A DNA stretch of 35,338 bases. It comes from Saccoglossus kowalevskii (lineage: Eukaryota > Hemichordata > Enteropneusta > Harrimaniidae). The translations under genes and the position numbers were made by a program. The stretch spans positions 277,426-312,763 of the forward strand of contig NW_003148771.1 in NCBI RefSeq assembly GCF_000003605.2, given 5' to 3'. Of the stretch, positions 10,532 to 21,714 are shown piece after piece. The notes under the pieces are model-generated. The model was given only the letters and a program-made list of their open reading frames with translations. It ran no database searches and was not told where the DNA came from. The stretch's first letter is position 1. Each line of letters starts with the position of its first letter.

Positions 10532-11740
10532 TATATCTCTATAATACAAATAGGAACTATGCATGACTTATTTTCAGATTTTTTTAATTTCATCAACCTG
10601 ATTTGTAGTTAGGATTAACTAGCATAAATTTTCGGGTACAGACATTTTAGTAGCTCTGTCTGCTCTTGAGCTTATAACTTCCTAACCTCAATTTACCTAA
10701 CAAATCAGTCTCCTTGTCTTGGAGAGCAACAGATTACCTTGGGATGCCTGCAGCGTACCCGCAACATGGTCTTATGGGAGATAAGCTTAAGGCTTTAGAA
10801 GCTACATTCAATATTTACATTTGTATTAGAATAAATCCTAATAAATAAATAAATGCACCATTTTTTACTGTCATTGCACTTTCATTTTGTTAACGGTTAA
10901 TAAACATTTATTGTGTTTGCCCTGCCCCTTCAAATCCAAAGAAGAAGTTGTAACAGTGTGTCCCCATGTTTCATAAGGGTAACACATGTTTCATTTAGGT
11001 AACGCAGTAATCTATTTTTACTTTCAAGCTAGAAGGAAATGGAAATGTAGGTAGGTGAGACCCAAATTAATGGAGAGCCAGTGTCTGTTCACATGTACAC
11101 AAGACTTCATCAACAGAGTGGAGCTGTTCATATAACTGATTGTTCTTCATTTCATTTCAGCTTCTTCTTAAAAACTGTCAGGTGTATTCGTTTCATTCTC
11201 ACCACAAATGTACCTTGGACAGTTCCCACTCAGATTTGCTTATTTTGTAATAATACCTTTAATTCTCTAATTTTATCGAATATTTTGTCAATTTTGGTAA
11301 AAAAATAATATTATTTTCAACTTCTTCTTTAAATTGGCTAGCTCAGTTCAATACTTAATTGTTTTATGTCACCTTGCATGGGCCTCTGATTAAGGGTAAG
11401 TTTATTTTTTTAATTTCACTGAAAATATTTGTAATTTTTTTTTAAAAAACTATCTGTCTAACTACACAGCGGAGCTATCTCAGCCGAGAGACTGCTTTTT
11501 TTTTGTGTTAGCATTAGTGTAGTATAAGAGTCAGTAATAGTCCTGTCATAAGGAATGCCTTTTTATTTACAAAAGTCTCAAGTGCAATCAATACTTTTAA
11601 GATTATTTGTGTTAGGATTTGGGGTTAGGATTCTGTACATTTCAAGGATTTTGGTTACGTTTGACCATACATATTTGTAGTTGGGGGGGTTTAAAACATT
11701 GTTAAAATAATAATTATTCCAGCATTCAATATAAATAAAC
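10532..11740. other. Non-coding stretch with a (TAAA)n-type tail
   Basis: Near 10838-10855 the string AATCCTAATAAATAAATAAA resembles a short-tandem tail. A similar string ends at about 17410, so both may be ends of one retroposon family. I could not find target duplications. Nothing else recognised. Confidence 0.4.
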
Positions 11741-11843
11741 ATAACGAAAAAACTTATCAGAAATCAGTGAAAATAAATTCCATACAAAACGCCCAATAAG
11801 TCATTTCAGCGAAAATTAATTCCAGCTAAAATATTTTTCAGTA
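11741..11843 (-). mobile_element. Family 1 MITE-like element, half copy b (reverse)
   Basis: Only the end with CAGTGAAAATAAATTCCATA, CATTTCAGCGAAAATTAATT and TTTTTCAGTA is clearly preserved. On the other strand this matches the left half of copies a and c. The other half is lost or too diverged to see. Confidence 0.65.
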
Positions 11844-12134
11844 TTTTAATAATGCCCACCCAGTAAGTCATAAAACTTCTGTCACCGGCGTTGTTTTTCG
11901 GAGCAGAAGGCAGGTGATAATCATTAATCTATCTCCATTGCAGAGGTTCATTCTTACTTAAATGTACATTTTCCAACTACTTAAATTGTTACCTTCCCAC
12001 GCAATGTTGTTCAATTGCATGCCTAATACATTGTACAAACACTTGTCTGGTGCTGGTACTACTTTTGACATGAAGTGGCTTTAAGTTTAATTAGTCTAGA
12101 AAAAACCACAAATGTCAAAGTTAACTTCGGTTAC
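11844..12134. other. Non-coding stretch, nothing recognised
   Basis: No supported feature. Confidence 0.5.
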
Positions 12135-12177
12135 CTTTCACCATAGACCCAGCTCCAGTAGAGGTCTATGCTTTCAC
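12135..12177. mobile_element. 29-bp palindromic insertion 2 with 7-bp direct repeats
   Basis: The 29 bp at 12142-12170 begin CATAGACC and end GGTCTATG (8-bp perfect inverted ends) and contain a TAGAGG string shared with insertion 1. A perfect 7-bp direct repeat CTTTCAC flanks them at 12135-12141 and 12171-12177. Insert length, CA...TG ends and target-duplication length match the 9142-9170 insertion, although the two differ in sequence. Confidence 0.65.
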
Positions 12178-13026
12178 TAATAAATTATTTGTTATAAATG
12201 TTATCAAATATTTTGCTCAAGACCAGTAGGCAATGGAAATGTTTACCAATTTGGTCAAAAATTAACAAAGAGATGATACTTAAAACTTTGCAAAACCAAC
12301 ATTTTTGTTGGAAAAATGATGGTGAGAGAATTCAAATTGTCGTAATCATTGCAGACAGGGAGATTTTGTTGGATTAATACATCCTCAAAATAAATGTACA
12401 TTCTATGTATATACCACAAAAAGAGCTGAACTACAAGAAGCGGATAAATAAAACTGATCTTGTCATTTGAATCAAAGAATTACTCGGATTAATAAAATTT
12501 TGGTTACGGCATAGAACGTAAATATGACCTGCTGAACCAATTTTTTTATGCTGTCTAGAATTGGTGGATTAACATCATTCCCGATTTCCCTAAATCGTAA
12601 GATTATATTGTAATCAGTAGATACACTGCTATAAGAGCAATTAGTTTAATGGTATGTTTCCGATTAAAAGTCCATCCAGTCAGGTTGCTGTTAATCCGTT
12701 AAATTGATGATGTCACAGTCGGTGATTGACGACTAGATTATAGATAATGATGCACTAGATATTGAGAATGAAAACTACATACATGTAGTTGTCCTGAACA
12801 CATTTTTAATTCAAAATTACTGCATTGGTGACATTTTGTAAGTATATTGTATACAGGTCTTGATTTGGGAATAAATATCAAATGTTTATGTGACAAAAGT
12901 TTCTTTAAAATTCATAACATTACTAATTGTTCTATTTGACTCCTGTAAGGGAAGCAATTAACTTTTTCATCACCAGACTTTCTGTCCCAAATTTTTCTGC
13001 ATTTTTTTTACTCCTGTGTGCGAAGC
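12178..13026. other. Non-coding stretch, nothing recognised
   Basis: AT-rich, with no supported exon or repeat boundary. Confidence 0.5.
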
Positions 13027-13043
13027 CTGTCTGTCTGTCTGTC

Positions 13044-13080
<37 letters not shown>
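13027..13080. repeat. Compound (TCTG)n / (TG)n microsatellite
   Basis: About five TCTG units followed by an uninterrupted TG run. It lies at the left edge of the decayed repeat that follows. Confidence 0.95.
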
Positions 13081-13081
<1 letters not shown>

Positions 13082-13688
13082 TATCTGTTCCACTGATATC
13101 TCATGAACCACATATCAGTTTTTGATGAAATTTTGTGCATAGATGCACTGGGCCAATGCGCAGATTTGATGAGTTTTTGGTGAAAATCCGTGCATACTAA
13201 TTACCTAATTTGCATGATAATTAGTTAATTTTTAGCTGTTCCATGGCTGTTCCACTGATATCTAAAGAACTGCTCATTGGATTTTGATGAAACTTGGTTC
13301 ATAGATGCTCTGAACTAATGTGCTGATTCAATTAGCTTAGATAAATATCTGTGCATATTAATTACCTAATTTGCATAATAAATACATTTTTCGAGTAGTA
13401 ATCATTACATTTCAGTGAAACTTGGTGCATAGATATTCAAGGACTACCGGGGGGTATGCAGAGATTGATTGTTTCGGGGTAAATATTTGTGCATATTAAT
13501 CACCTAATTTGCATAACATCTCAAGTAATATCTAAATAACTCATTTCAATGAAACTTGGTGCATAGCTGCTCTAGGAAAATGTAAAAACCTGACTAATTT
13601 AGGGTTAAAATCTGTTCATATTAATTCCCTAATCACATTTCAATTAAACTTGGTACATAGGTGAGCTGTTACATTGCGCAGATCTTAA
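13081..13688. repeat. Decayed tandem or dispersed repeat with AAACTTGGTGCATAG units
   Basis: About five diverged units follow the order: ATATCT with AAGAAC-like sequence, TGATGAAACTTGGTGCATAG, ATGCTCT, an AATGCGCAGATT-like stretch, GTGCATATTAATTACCTAAT, then TTGCATAA. Units begin near 13097, 13256, 13400, 13515 and 13630. A further piece (TCTGTTCATATTAATTACTT) is found at 15228, on the other side of the nested insertions. Confidence 0.75.
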
Positions 13689-13778
13689 TACTGTAAAAAA
13701 ACAAATTTTCACTGGGTTTAAATTTCGCTGATTTTCCATTTCAGTCATATTCAGAGGGTTTTAAATTCACGGTTTTAT
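13689..13778 (+). mobile_element. Family 2 MITE-like element, left half (interrupted)
   Basis: Starts TACTGTAAA and runs through TTTTCACTGGGTTTAAATTT and TTTTAAATTCACGGTTTTAT, matching one half of the 10330-10531 copy in inverse. The match stops at 13778; the other half resumes at about 15096. It is embedded in the AAACTTGGT repeat. Confidence 0.6.
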
Positions 13779-15095
13779 CATTACCTTGCCCGTACCATCA
13801 AAGATGGAAGGGAAAGGTATATTAAGGGAAAAATTTTGTCCGGCATTGTCGTCGTCGTTGTCGTCGTCGTCGTTAATAATTGTTATTGTGTGCATGATAA
13901 CTTTACTAATTCTATTCCAAACTTCATCAAACTTGGTCACCTTGTTCATCAGTATAAAGNNNNNNNNNNNNNNNNNNNNNNNNNNNNNNNNNNNNNNNNN
14001 NNNNNNNNNNNNNNNNNNNNNNNNNNNNNNNNNNNNNNNNNNNNNNNNNNNNNNNNNNNNNNNNNNNNNNNNNNNNNNNNNNNNNNNNNNNNNNNNNNNN
14101 NNNNNNNNNNNNNNNNNNNNNNNNNNNNNNNNNNNNNNNNNNNNNNNNNNNNNNNNNNNNNNNNNNNNNNNNNNNNNNNNNNNNNNNNNNNNNNNNNNNN
14201 NNNNNNNNNNNNNNNNNNNNNNNNNNNNNNNNNNNNNNNNNNNNNNNNNNNNNNNNNNNNNNNNNNNNNNNNNNNNNNNNNNNNNNNNNNNNNNNNNNNN
14301 NNNNNNNNNNNNNNNNNNNNNNNNNNNNNNNNNNNNNNNNNNNNNNNNNNNNNNNNNNNNNNNNNNNNNNNNNNNNNNNNNNNNNNNNNNNNNNNNNNNN
14401 NNNNNNNNNNNNNNNNNNNNNNNNNNNNNNNNNNNNNNNNNNNNNNNNNNNNNNNNNNNNNNNNNNNNNNNNNNNNNNNNNNNNNNNNNNNNNNNNNNNN
14501 NNNNNNNNNNNNNNNNNNNNNNNNNNNNNNNNNNNNNNNNNNNNNNNNNNNNNNNNNNNNNNNNNNNNNNNNNATTTGCATACAAAGCAGAGCTTGCAAC
14601 ATGATAGCTATTCATAAAGGGTGTTTTTTTTTTTTACTTTTCATATAATACAGTAGTCACACAATGAGGCAGTTCATATTTGTTTCAGTGAATCATTAAT
14701 TTTTGACAGACACCTGTACAAAATACTTGGACAAAAGCCAGCTAAGATTTTCTGTTATCTTGCATGTTTTATGAATCTATTCACGTCTAAATGCAGCACT
14801 TTTTTTTTGCAATGAGGCATTTGTTTTTATACTAAAATATCTGAATTACTTTGAATAAAGCTGGAAATTATGTCCCTTAAAATAATTAAACAAATAAGGC
14901 ACAAATGTTTTTGTAAGATATTTACATCTTTAAAGGACATTCAGTAGACTGATTCCCCACTGTTAGTTCAACCCCAAAACTTTTTTGTATTCAAAATTAA
15001 TTATGACAATGTATATTTATATTGAAACAAACTATGTTAAAGGGAATTATATTATATAACAAAGGGCAAGGTCACCAGAGTTCAACTATGTTTTA
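13779..15095. mobile_element. Probable insertion splitting the family 2 element, contains the N gap
   Basis: The two halves of a family 2 element (13689-13778 and 15096-15210) are separated by this block. Near its edges lie the inverse strings ACCTTGCCC (13783-13791) and GGGCAAGGT (about 15064-15072), which could be terminal inverted repeats. It includes a (GTC)n run at 13848-13873 and an AACTTGGTCACC motif of the same type as the surrounding repeats. The interior cannot be read because of the gap, and the exact edges are uncertain. Confidence 0.4.
13960..14573. other. Assembly gap, 614 N
   Basis: A run of undetermined bases. Open frames that cross it are artefacts. Confidence 1.
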
Positions 15096-15210
15096 GATAA
15101 TGTGTTCTATGCTAAATTTTACATATTCACTGGGTTTTAATTTAGCGCATTTTCCAGTCAGCGAAATAAGCTAAATTAAAACCTAGTGAATAATTAACCC
15201 CTTTACAGTA
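15096..15210 (+). mobile_element. Family 2 MITE-like element, right half
   Basis: Runs TTAGATAATGTG, ATTCACTGGGTTTTAATTTA, AAATTAAAACCTAGTGAATA and ends CTTTACAGTA. It continues the half that starts at 13689. Directly after it the AAACTTGGT-type repeat resumes (TCTGTTCATATTAATTACTT). Confidence 0.6.
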
Positions 15211-16725
15211 TTAGTTTTACACTCAAATCTGTTCATATTAATTACTTGATTTGCATAATTAGTTTTTCAGCTTTTTCAATAATATCTTAAGTACAGGTAA
15301 TTTTGAATTAATTTTTAATATTTCTCCAACACTCTCAGCACACAAAAGCTCTTTCTGAGCTTTCTTTGACTTCTTATATGCTTCAATATTTCTGGAAATT
15401 AACCCTAATTTAGGAGCCAACAGACATAATTTGAGTCAATTTTCAGTTTTTTCTCAAAAAATTTGACTATTTTTGTTCCAATCTTCTGAAGGAAAATGCA
15501 GACTATAAACAGGACTATTTTGTGAATTTGTGATGAAAAGATGGACCTAGTGGTACACTGTATATCTTTTTCCATATGACTGTCCTTGGTACCGTAGTAT
15601 TTGGTGTTTACACATCATTTGCTGAAATCATCCATGGATTGTCAAAATAAAGAAAAAAATAAGGAAAAAAGCTGTCATCTTAATCAGCATTTTTTGAAAA
15701 TGTATGGAATATCCTTGTTTATTTTGTAAAGATGTCAAAGTTTATGTAGATGATTAAAAATTGAGTTGATATAAAATGATGTTTATCAAGAGAACCAGCA
15801 AAAGGTGTCATTAAGGCAAAGTAATAATGGCATAATCAGTGTGATTTGTTGATAAGATTCAGATCTAAATCTCATTATGGTAATCAAATCATCAAGACCT
15901 TGAATATCAACATGCGTGACTTTAAAATGTTTTCATATTTTTGCTCCATAAAACAAAATGTAGACAATATATGAATCCAATGAAACACAGCCCATATTAA
16001 CACTTCTGTAGATATCGCTCATTTTTGCTCTTTGTGTAGACATTCATCAGGTGTTGTGTTCAGAATATAAAAAGTCAAACTTATTTGGCAGAAAAATAAG
16101 TTCCATGTAATATGACTGACTTTGTAATGCTTTCACCTGTTTTGTACTTTGCATTATGGGAGAAGATATTTTGCATTAAGCGACAAGTTACAACTAACTT
16201 AAAATGTATGGTAATTTGCATCATATTCCACCAGTTAAATCACAGAATGACGGGCATACAATATACTAAAATGTGTCACGACTGATTATCACTTCTTGCA
16301 TGCTTGCAATCTTTCCAGCAAAACAAGGTGCACTGAGTATTGTAAAAACTCAAAGTGTAAGAGACACATTGACCTTCTGTGAATAGACTGTGATGCAGAC
16401 ATATTGAAAGTTATTTGGAATAATATATTGGCATTCCACGTGGCTTAGACTTGGAAATAATTGGAAGCAGCAGTCAGAAAACAGACCTTTCTGGTGTCAT
16501 TACTTCAAGATAGCTTTGAAATCACGATAATTAAACTTGACTTTGGCCAGCTGTGTTTAGTCAACATGTAGGTAGCACTGCTCTTACTCTAATTGGTATG
16601 TGACTTGACAGAAGATTTCCCAGGAGGAAGTAATGTCTTAATCATTAATTTAAGTTCACCCAAAGACTGACTTGTATGGTGATAAAAAACAACTGGTGTA
16701 CAATCTCTATATATTGGGCAACAAA
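15211..16725. other. Non-coding stretch, nothing recognised beyond a repeat remnant
   Basis: About 15220-15300 is a remnant of the repeat at 13081-13688. The rest shows no exon, RNA gene or clear element. Confidence 0.5.
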
Positions 16726-16937
16726 TACTGTAAAATACTTTATTTTAGCTGGAATTAATTTTCGCTAAAAAGACTTTTAGGGTGTTTTGTATGGAATTTA
16801 TTTTTACTTTTTTTTGGCAAGTTGAATGTAAAATATAGGAAAAAGATATATTCGCTGGATTTTATTTTCACTACATCATTCCCTCAGCGAAAATAGCAAA
16901 AAATCAATTCCAAGTGAAAATTAAGTATTTTACAGTA
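16726..16937 (+). mobile_element. Family 1 MITE-like element, copy c
   Basis: Starts TACTGTAAAATACTTTATTT and ends AAGTATTTTACAGTA. It has the same internal order and orientation as copy a. Its terminal TA is shared with the next element, which begins TACTGTAAATG. Confidence 0.8.
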
Positions 16938-17103
16938 CTGTAAATGCAGTAATTATGGCTGGTATTTAATTTCCATATTTTGAACATCAAAGAATTAATA
17001 TCTTTTAGTAATTTTTACATATGGATGAATAATTTAGCCGATTTTGTTTATCAGAAAAAATATAGAAATTAAAACGCAGTGAATAATTAATGCATTTACA
17101 TTA
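16936..17103. mobile_element. Family 2-like element, degenerate, abutting copy c
   Basis: Begins TACTGTAAATGCAGTAATTA and ends with AATTAAAACGCAGTGAATAA and GCATTTACATTA, resembling the ends of family 2. The interior is diverged. Confidence 0.5.
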
Positions 17104-20100
17104 TTCTTCGCTCATTATTGCAAAAAAATATAGAATAACTTGTTTTTGTAGTGTAAATTTAAATTTTTTTTGCTTGAATTTTTAATATGCTAATAGGCAC
17201 AAATTAATTGAGACAATTTGTAATGTTATTCGCACCTATGTTATATTGACTGACAATTCTGTAGAGAACTCATGGTTAATTCGTGCATTGATATCATAGC
17301 ATTTAGAATTTAGACATCATAGTGTGGTGTGGTTCCAATGATAAATACATGTTTGTTTACTCTAAGTTTTAATGCCTGCTGCAAATATAATCCTTAATAA
17401 ATAAATAAATCAGGAAAGAATTTGAATTGAATTTTTTATCATTTACATTTATTGTTGAATCATAATTATCACTTGAACCATAAAAATTTGATCCCGCAAA
17501 GCGAAATTTTATTTTGAATAATTTTTGGTGATTATAATATAATTATGTTTGATAATAGCTAAAAAGAAAACAACTTATTAATAATCCATCTTTGAATATT
17601 TTAAAATGTATGATACACCATTCAATGTCCATAGTTCTACATATCAATGCTACAACCAACCATCGTTCATCAAATCGTCATTTTATATGAAATGCTTACT
17701 GTTGTGACTCATATGTATGCTGTCGCGTGTGAACAAGCAATCACAGCGACCGTCACAAAGTAGTTCTCACCTAGTAACAAAAAAAATTGTGTCCTTAATT
17801 CAACAAAACGAAATGCAATGTGTGTTTATTGCATTAGCCGTTGATAAGAGGGATCTCTCGGAATTTGATAGCGTCATTTGTATTCAAATAGTGTCTGTTG
17901 ATGTCCTCGGGCATTCAGGTCACACATCGAATGCAGAATACGGATGAGTAAAGGCAGGAAGATTTTGTCACACGCTGTTAGATCGCGGCTTAGCTTTAAT
18001 CCATACTGCAAGTGAACTAGCGAAGACACAAAGGTCTTTGTATCATTTTTTTGTTTTATATATACATCGCGGTAACAGCGCAGCAGACAAATGTTTTTGC
18101 ACAACCTAATGGTATGCATACCTTGCAATAGTAAGTGAAGTTCATTTCTTTGAAACAATATCACAGATTGACAGTGTGTGTAGTAGATTGAAAACGGTGA
18201 TGTTTTTATTCAAGTACACATGATTGTGTAGTTACGTCAGCTTTTTTAATGCACCTACGTACTGTGTTCAATTTCACTGTCGCTTTCTGTAAATCAGAAT
18301 AAATTTAGTGTAGATGTGAAACATGATTTAGTGCTTAAAATAGTCGGTACGTTAAATATTCAGAATTCTTATTTATACTGTCATCTTTCTGTACTGCAAC
18401 GTAATTCTTAGAGCAACCTGAGCCTAATTTATTATCAAAATCCATATAATGTAACTCAATCAACACATTTTAAAATGTATTATGTTAGGGATAGATCTGT
18501 AATTGCATAATTTTGCCAATTTTTAATATTACGTCCTTTAAAACTGAGAGTAATATCAAAATCTTTTATTAATAACTGTACATTGTAGCACCATAAATTA
18601 TATACATTATGTAATGAGTAAGTATTATGAATGAATGAGTTATTTTTTTTTTAATATTTTTATCTTCTTAAGCTCATAGTAATTCAAATAGTCCGTAATT
18701 CAAAATAAATTTAATAATTCAGTGTTATATACTACAGAAAATCCAATCATGTGTATGTGTTGTATATATTATAGATGTTGTATATATTATAGATGAAGCC
18801 TGTATTCAGTTACGTAAATATTAACTTGAACAATTTTAGAAAATTATATGTAATAATGCTGAATATTGAAGAGAAGAGACAATTTATGTTTCAGTTCAGA
18901 AATAAATTACTGAGGAAAAAATATCGTACTCGCCCAGTTGGGGTTCTTTATCATCTAACACGTTGCTGTGTGAATCCAACCGCTAACCTGAATATATCAA
19001 GTTCTTTTGAAGACGCGGAGAATAATAATATTGAGTTTGTTCATTTACGACTGGGATACAAATGATGTTATGTCCGCGAAGCTATTAATTCCATTAAAAA
19101 TATGTAATTTATCTTACTGAATTCAGTTGCTCTATGGTGAATCAAGTCTCATTACTAAATTGAATTTGTTGCCATTTTTGTAGTGTTTAGACATGTATTT
19201 AGTTGGTCAGTAGTTGCATAAAATACGTTACTCACAACCACTTCATTTCTGTTTTTAACGTGGTCTCTTATGACCTGGGTATTGATATGCAAATTACTCA
19301 AAATAGTCAGTTGAAATGAGATACCAATTTACGAATACTTTACGTGCACTTGGCGTTTATAGCAGTCCTGCTCATTTGTTTCAATCTGATTTATTATTAA
19401 AATTGCGCTAATTCACTTGATTTCTTGTGATTTCCATTAATATGTAAAGTGGGGTATATTTATAGGATCAATGGCAGACTGCTCAAAAATCGACATTTAC
19501 TTTAGTGTAGTGTAGTGTGCCCTCTGGTGTTCAAACTAGGAATATATATTTTAACAAGAAAAATAATAACCTATTTTAAATATTAAATTTATTTTACTTT
19601 AAGTCCTGATGTAGCTATTCTGCATTGTTAGTAAATATGAAATATTCAGTTTATTATAAATGTAAAAAATCTTTTTTTTCAACCCATCCTCAAACCTCCG
19701 TAACATCCCTATCATTTGGGATAATCCAGTACTATTCTATGACTGGGTCGTACCACTTCAGGATTAATAGGGCGGAAAGGATTATCCAATTAGACTTCCA
19801 TTACATCATAGACGTAGATGAATCTACCGTGACAGTAATCAAACTAACTCTTCCTATTGGTGGATGTTTATGGTGATTGCCGCTGGATTGCTTATTTTAT
19901 TTATTCGTCACTGTACGTTACTTTTTGATGGACCATTGTTCGTTCTAAGCTATCAGAGGGCTAATAGCAATGCAGAGTAATGCGACGTAAACGCATCTAC
20001 ATTTCTACAAAACAGGAGTAGGAAACGTCTACGAAAGTGATTCTAAGCTTGTAAAGTTTTGTTGACCTAATCCATGAGTGTGTTCCGTCTTTTTTTAATG

Positions 20101-20997
20101 GTCTTTAATTGGTCAGAACTTTGCTACGTTTAATTACCGACGTGTTTTCTACACGTAAGATGGTGAGACAAACGTGGATGCTTGCCATTTTAAATGATGT
20201 CCAACACAATTACATACCGCTTTATATGTAAGTATAGACTGTAATAATAGTTTCATCAATATTTATTTATTTTTTATATTTTTTGGGACACAATTTAATT
20301 AATGTTTCTTCAGCAGTATACGGTTACAATAGATGCCAATGTGTCAGATTTTGGACCAAAAAAAGCAGCAATTTGACATAAGTTGGAATTTTGTTCGAAC
20401 ACCAAATTAAAATGCTCTCACCTGTCACGAAAAAAACCTGCATAATTTTTTTTATAATTTTTATTAAAAATTTGATCACAACCTGTAGCCAATAGAAAAT
20501 TATGACTTTTTGATCCCAAATTATCAAAACATTGTAGATAAATTCTTATAAACTTGCAAAAAATTGCAGCAAAATTTTGGTGGGGAAAATGGCTAATCAC
20601 CATCTTGAATTAAAGCTATTGTTGGCATACAGTGATACTGAACCATGAAACTGTGCATCCTTTCTCTAAATGGTTTGCCTCAACTTTGTATACCGGTAAA
20701 TGCTGATAATTTGAGAATGGAATAATTGCTACCAACTTTATATTTTGAAAAAATCTAAACAATCAGACAAAATCACATTTACTGTTTAGTTGCTATGTGT
20801 GTGGTATAATTACTACAAATTGATTGTAATTTCACTTAATTAATAGACATGAGGGCTTCTTTATTTAAACTACATTTGTATAATGTCTTTGTTCACCTAA
20901 ATGGATATATATTCCATTGCCTACGTGTTCCAGAAGATAATTATCCAGGTTTATACTGTACATGCAGGCAACAAAAGTTCAAAGATTTTAAAAATAA
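17104..20997. other. Non-coding stretch, nothing firmly recognised
   Basis: Contains a (TAAA)n-type tail near 17393-17411 and a two-copy 18-bp repeat TGTTGTATATATTATAGA at about 18759-18794. Open frames at 17717-17947 (76 codons), 18793-19065 (90 codons) and 19625-19876 (83 codons) have no domain I recognise, no clear splice sites and ordinary local composition. Confidence 0.5.
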
Positions 20998-21205
20998 TAC
21001 TGTAGAATACTTTATTTTCGCTTGGAATTTATTTTCGCTATTTTCGCTGAAGGGATGATTCCGTGAAAATAAAATCCAGCGAATGTATTTTTTTTCCTAT
21101 ATTTCACATTAAACTCATCAAAAATCAAAATAAATTTCATACAAAACACCTAAAAAGCCTTTTCAACGAAAATTAATTCCAGCGAAAATAAAGTATTCCA
21201 CAATA
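20998..21205 (-). mobile_element. Family 1 MITE-like element, copy d (reverse)
   Basis: Starts TACTGTAGAATACTTTATTT and ends AAAGTATTCCACAATA. The internal order is inverted relative to copies a and c: TTCGCTGAAGGGATGATTCC comes first and GCGAAAATTAATTCCAG-like sequence last. The 69-codon open frame at 20849-21058 runs into it and is not a gene. Confidence 0.8.
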
Positions 21206-21386
21206 CCACTCACTGCAAAACCATGCATTTTCACTGGCATTTGATATCAGTATTTTAAAATTTTGAGCAATTTTACTTTTAAGTTCACAAACTTAGTAGG
21301 AAAACTTTGAGTTCTATTGTTCTTGTTTTATTTATCTGCAAAAACAGCGAAGTTAAAAACCAGTGATAATTAAATGTGGTTACTGT
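21206..21386. mobile_element. Family 2-like element, degenerate, abutting copy d
   Basis: Phrases CATTTTCACTGGCATTTGAT, then AAAAACAGCGAAGTTAAAAA, then CCAGTGATAATTAAATG and GGTTACTGTA resemble a decayed family 2 copy. It directly follows a family 1 copy, as at 16936. Confidence 0.4.
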
Positions 21387-21540
21387 ACTGAATATGGGTA
21401 ACGTCTTCGGATCAATTATTTCGTCTAACTGTAAGGGTCTCATTAAATTTGTGTCTATTCCTGGTTAAGTTAGATTACTTAAGGTGTAATCATTGCACTC
21501 TCAGAAATGACTACATTATACTATACAAGTCATCACCGGG

Positions 21541-21714
21541 TTTCGTAGATATATATTTATATATATTTATATATATAAATAAAAAATTTATATATATAAA
21601 TAATAAAAAAAATTAAAAATAATAAAAATATATATAAATAATAAATATATATATAAATATATTTATATATATATTTATTTATATATATATTTATATATAT
21701 TTCGTAGATATATA
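21541..21714. repeat. TA-rich low-complexity block with 15-bp flanking direct repeats
   Basis: Composed of TATATATTTATATA-type words in both orientations, so it can fold extensively. The identical string TTTCGTAGATATATA begins it (21541-21555) and ends it (21700-21714). Confidence 0.9.

Noticed and set aside
13767..14648. Open frames of 217-282 codons across the gap
   Set aside because: Mostly undetermined bases; the readable ends are repeat sequence.
18793..19065. 90-codon open frame as a small gene
   Set aside because: Ends mid-way with no splice signals, no recognisable domain and AT-rich composition like its surroundings; cannot be told from chance.
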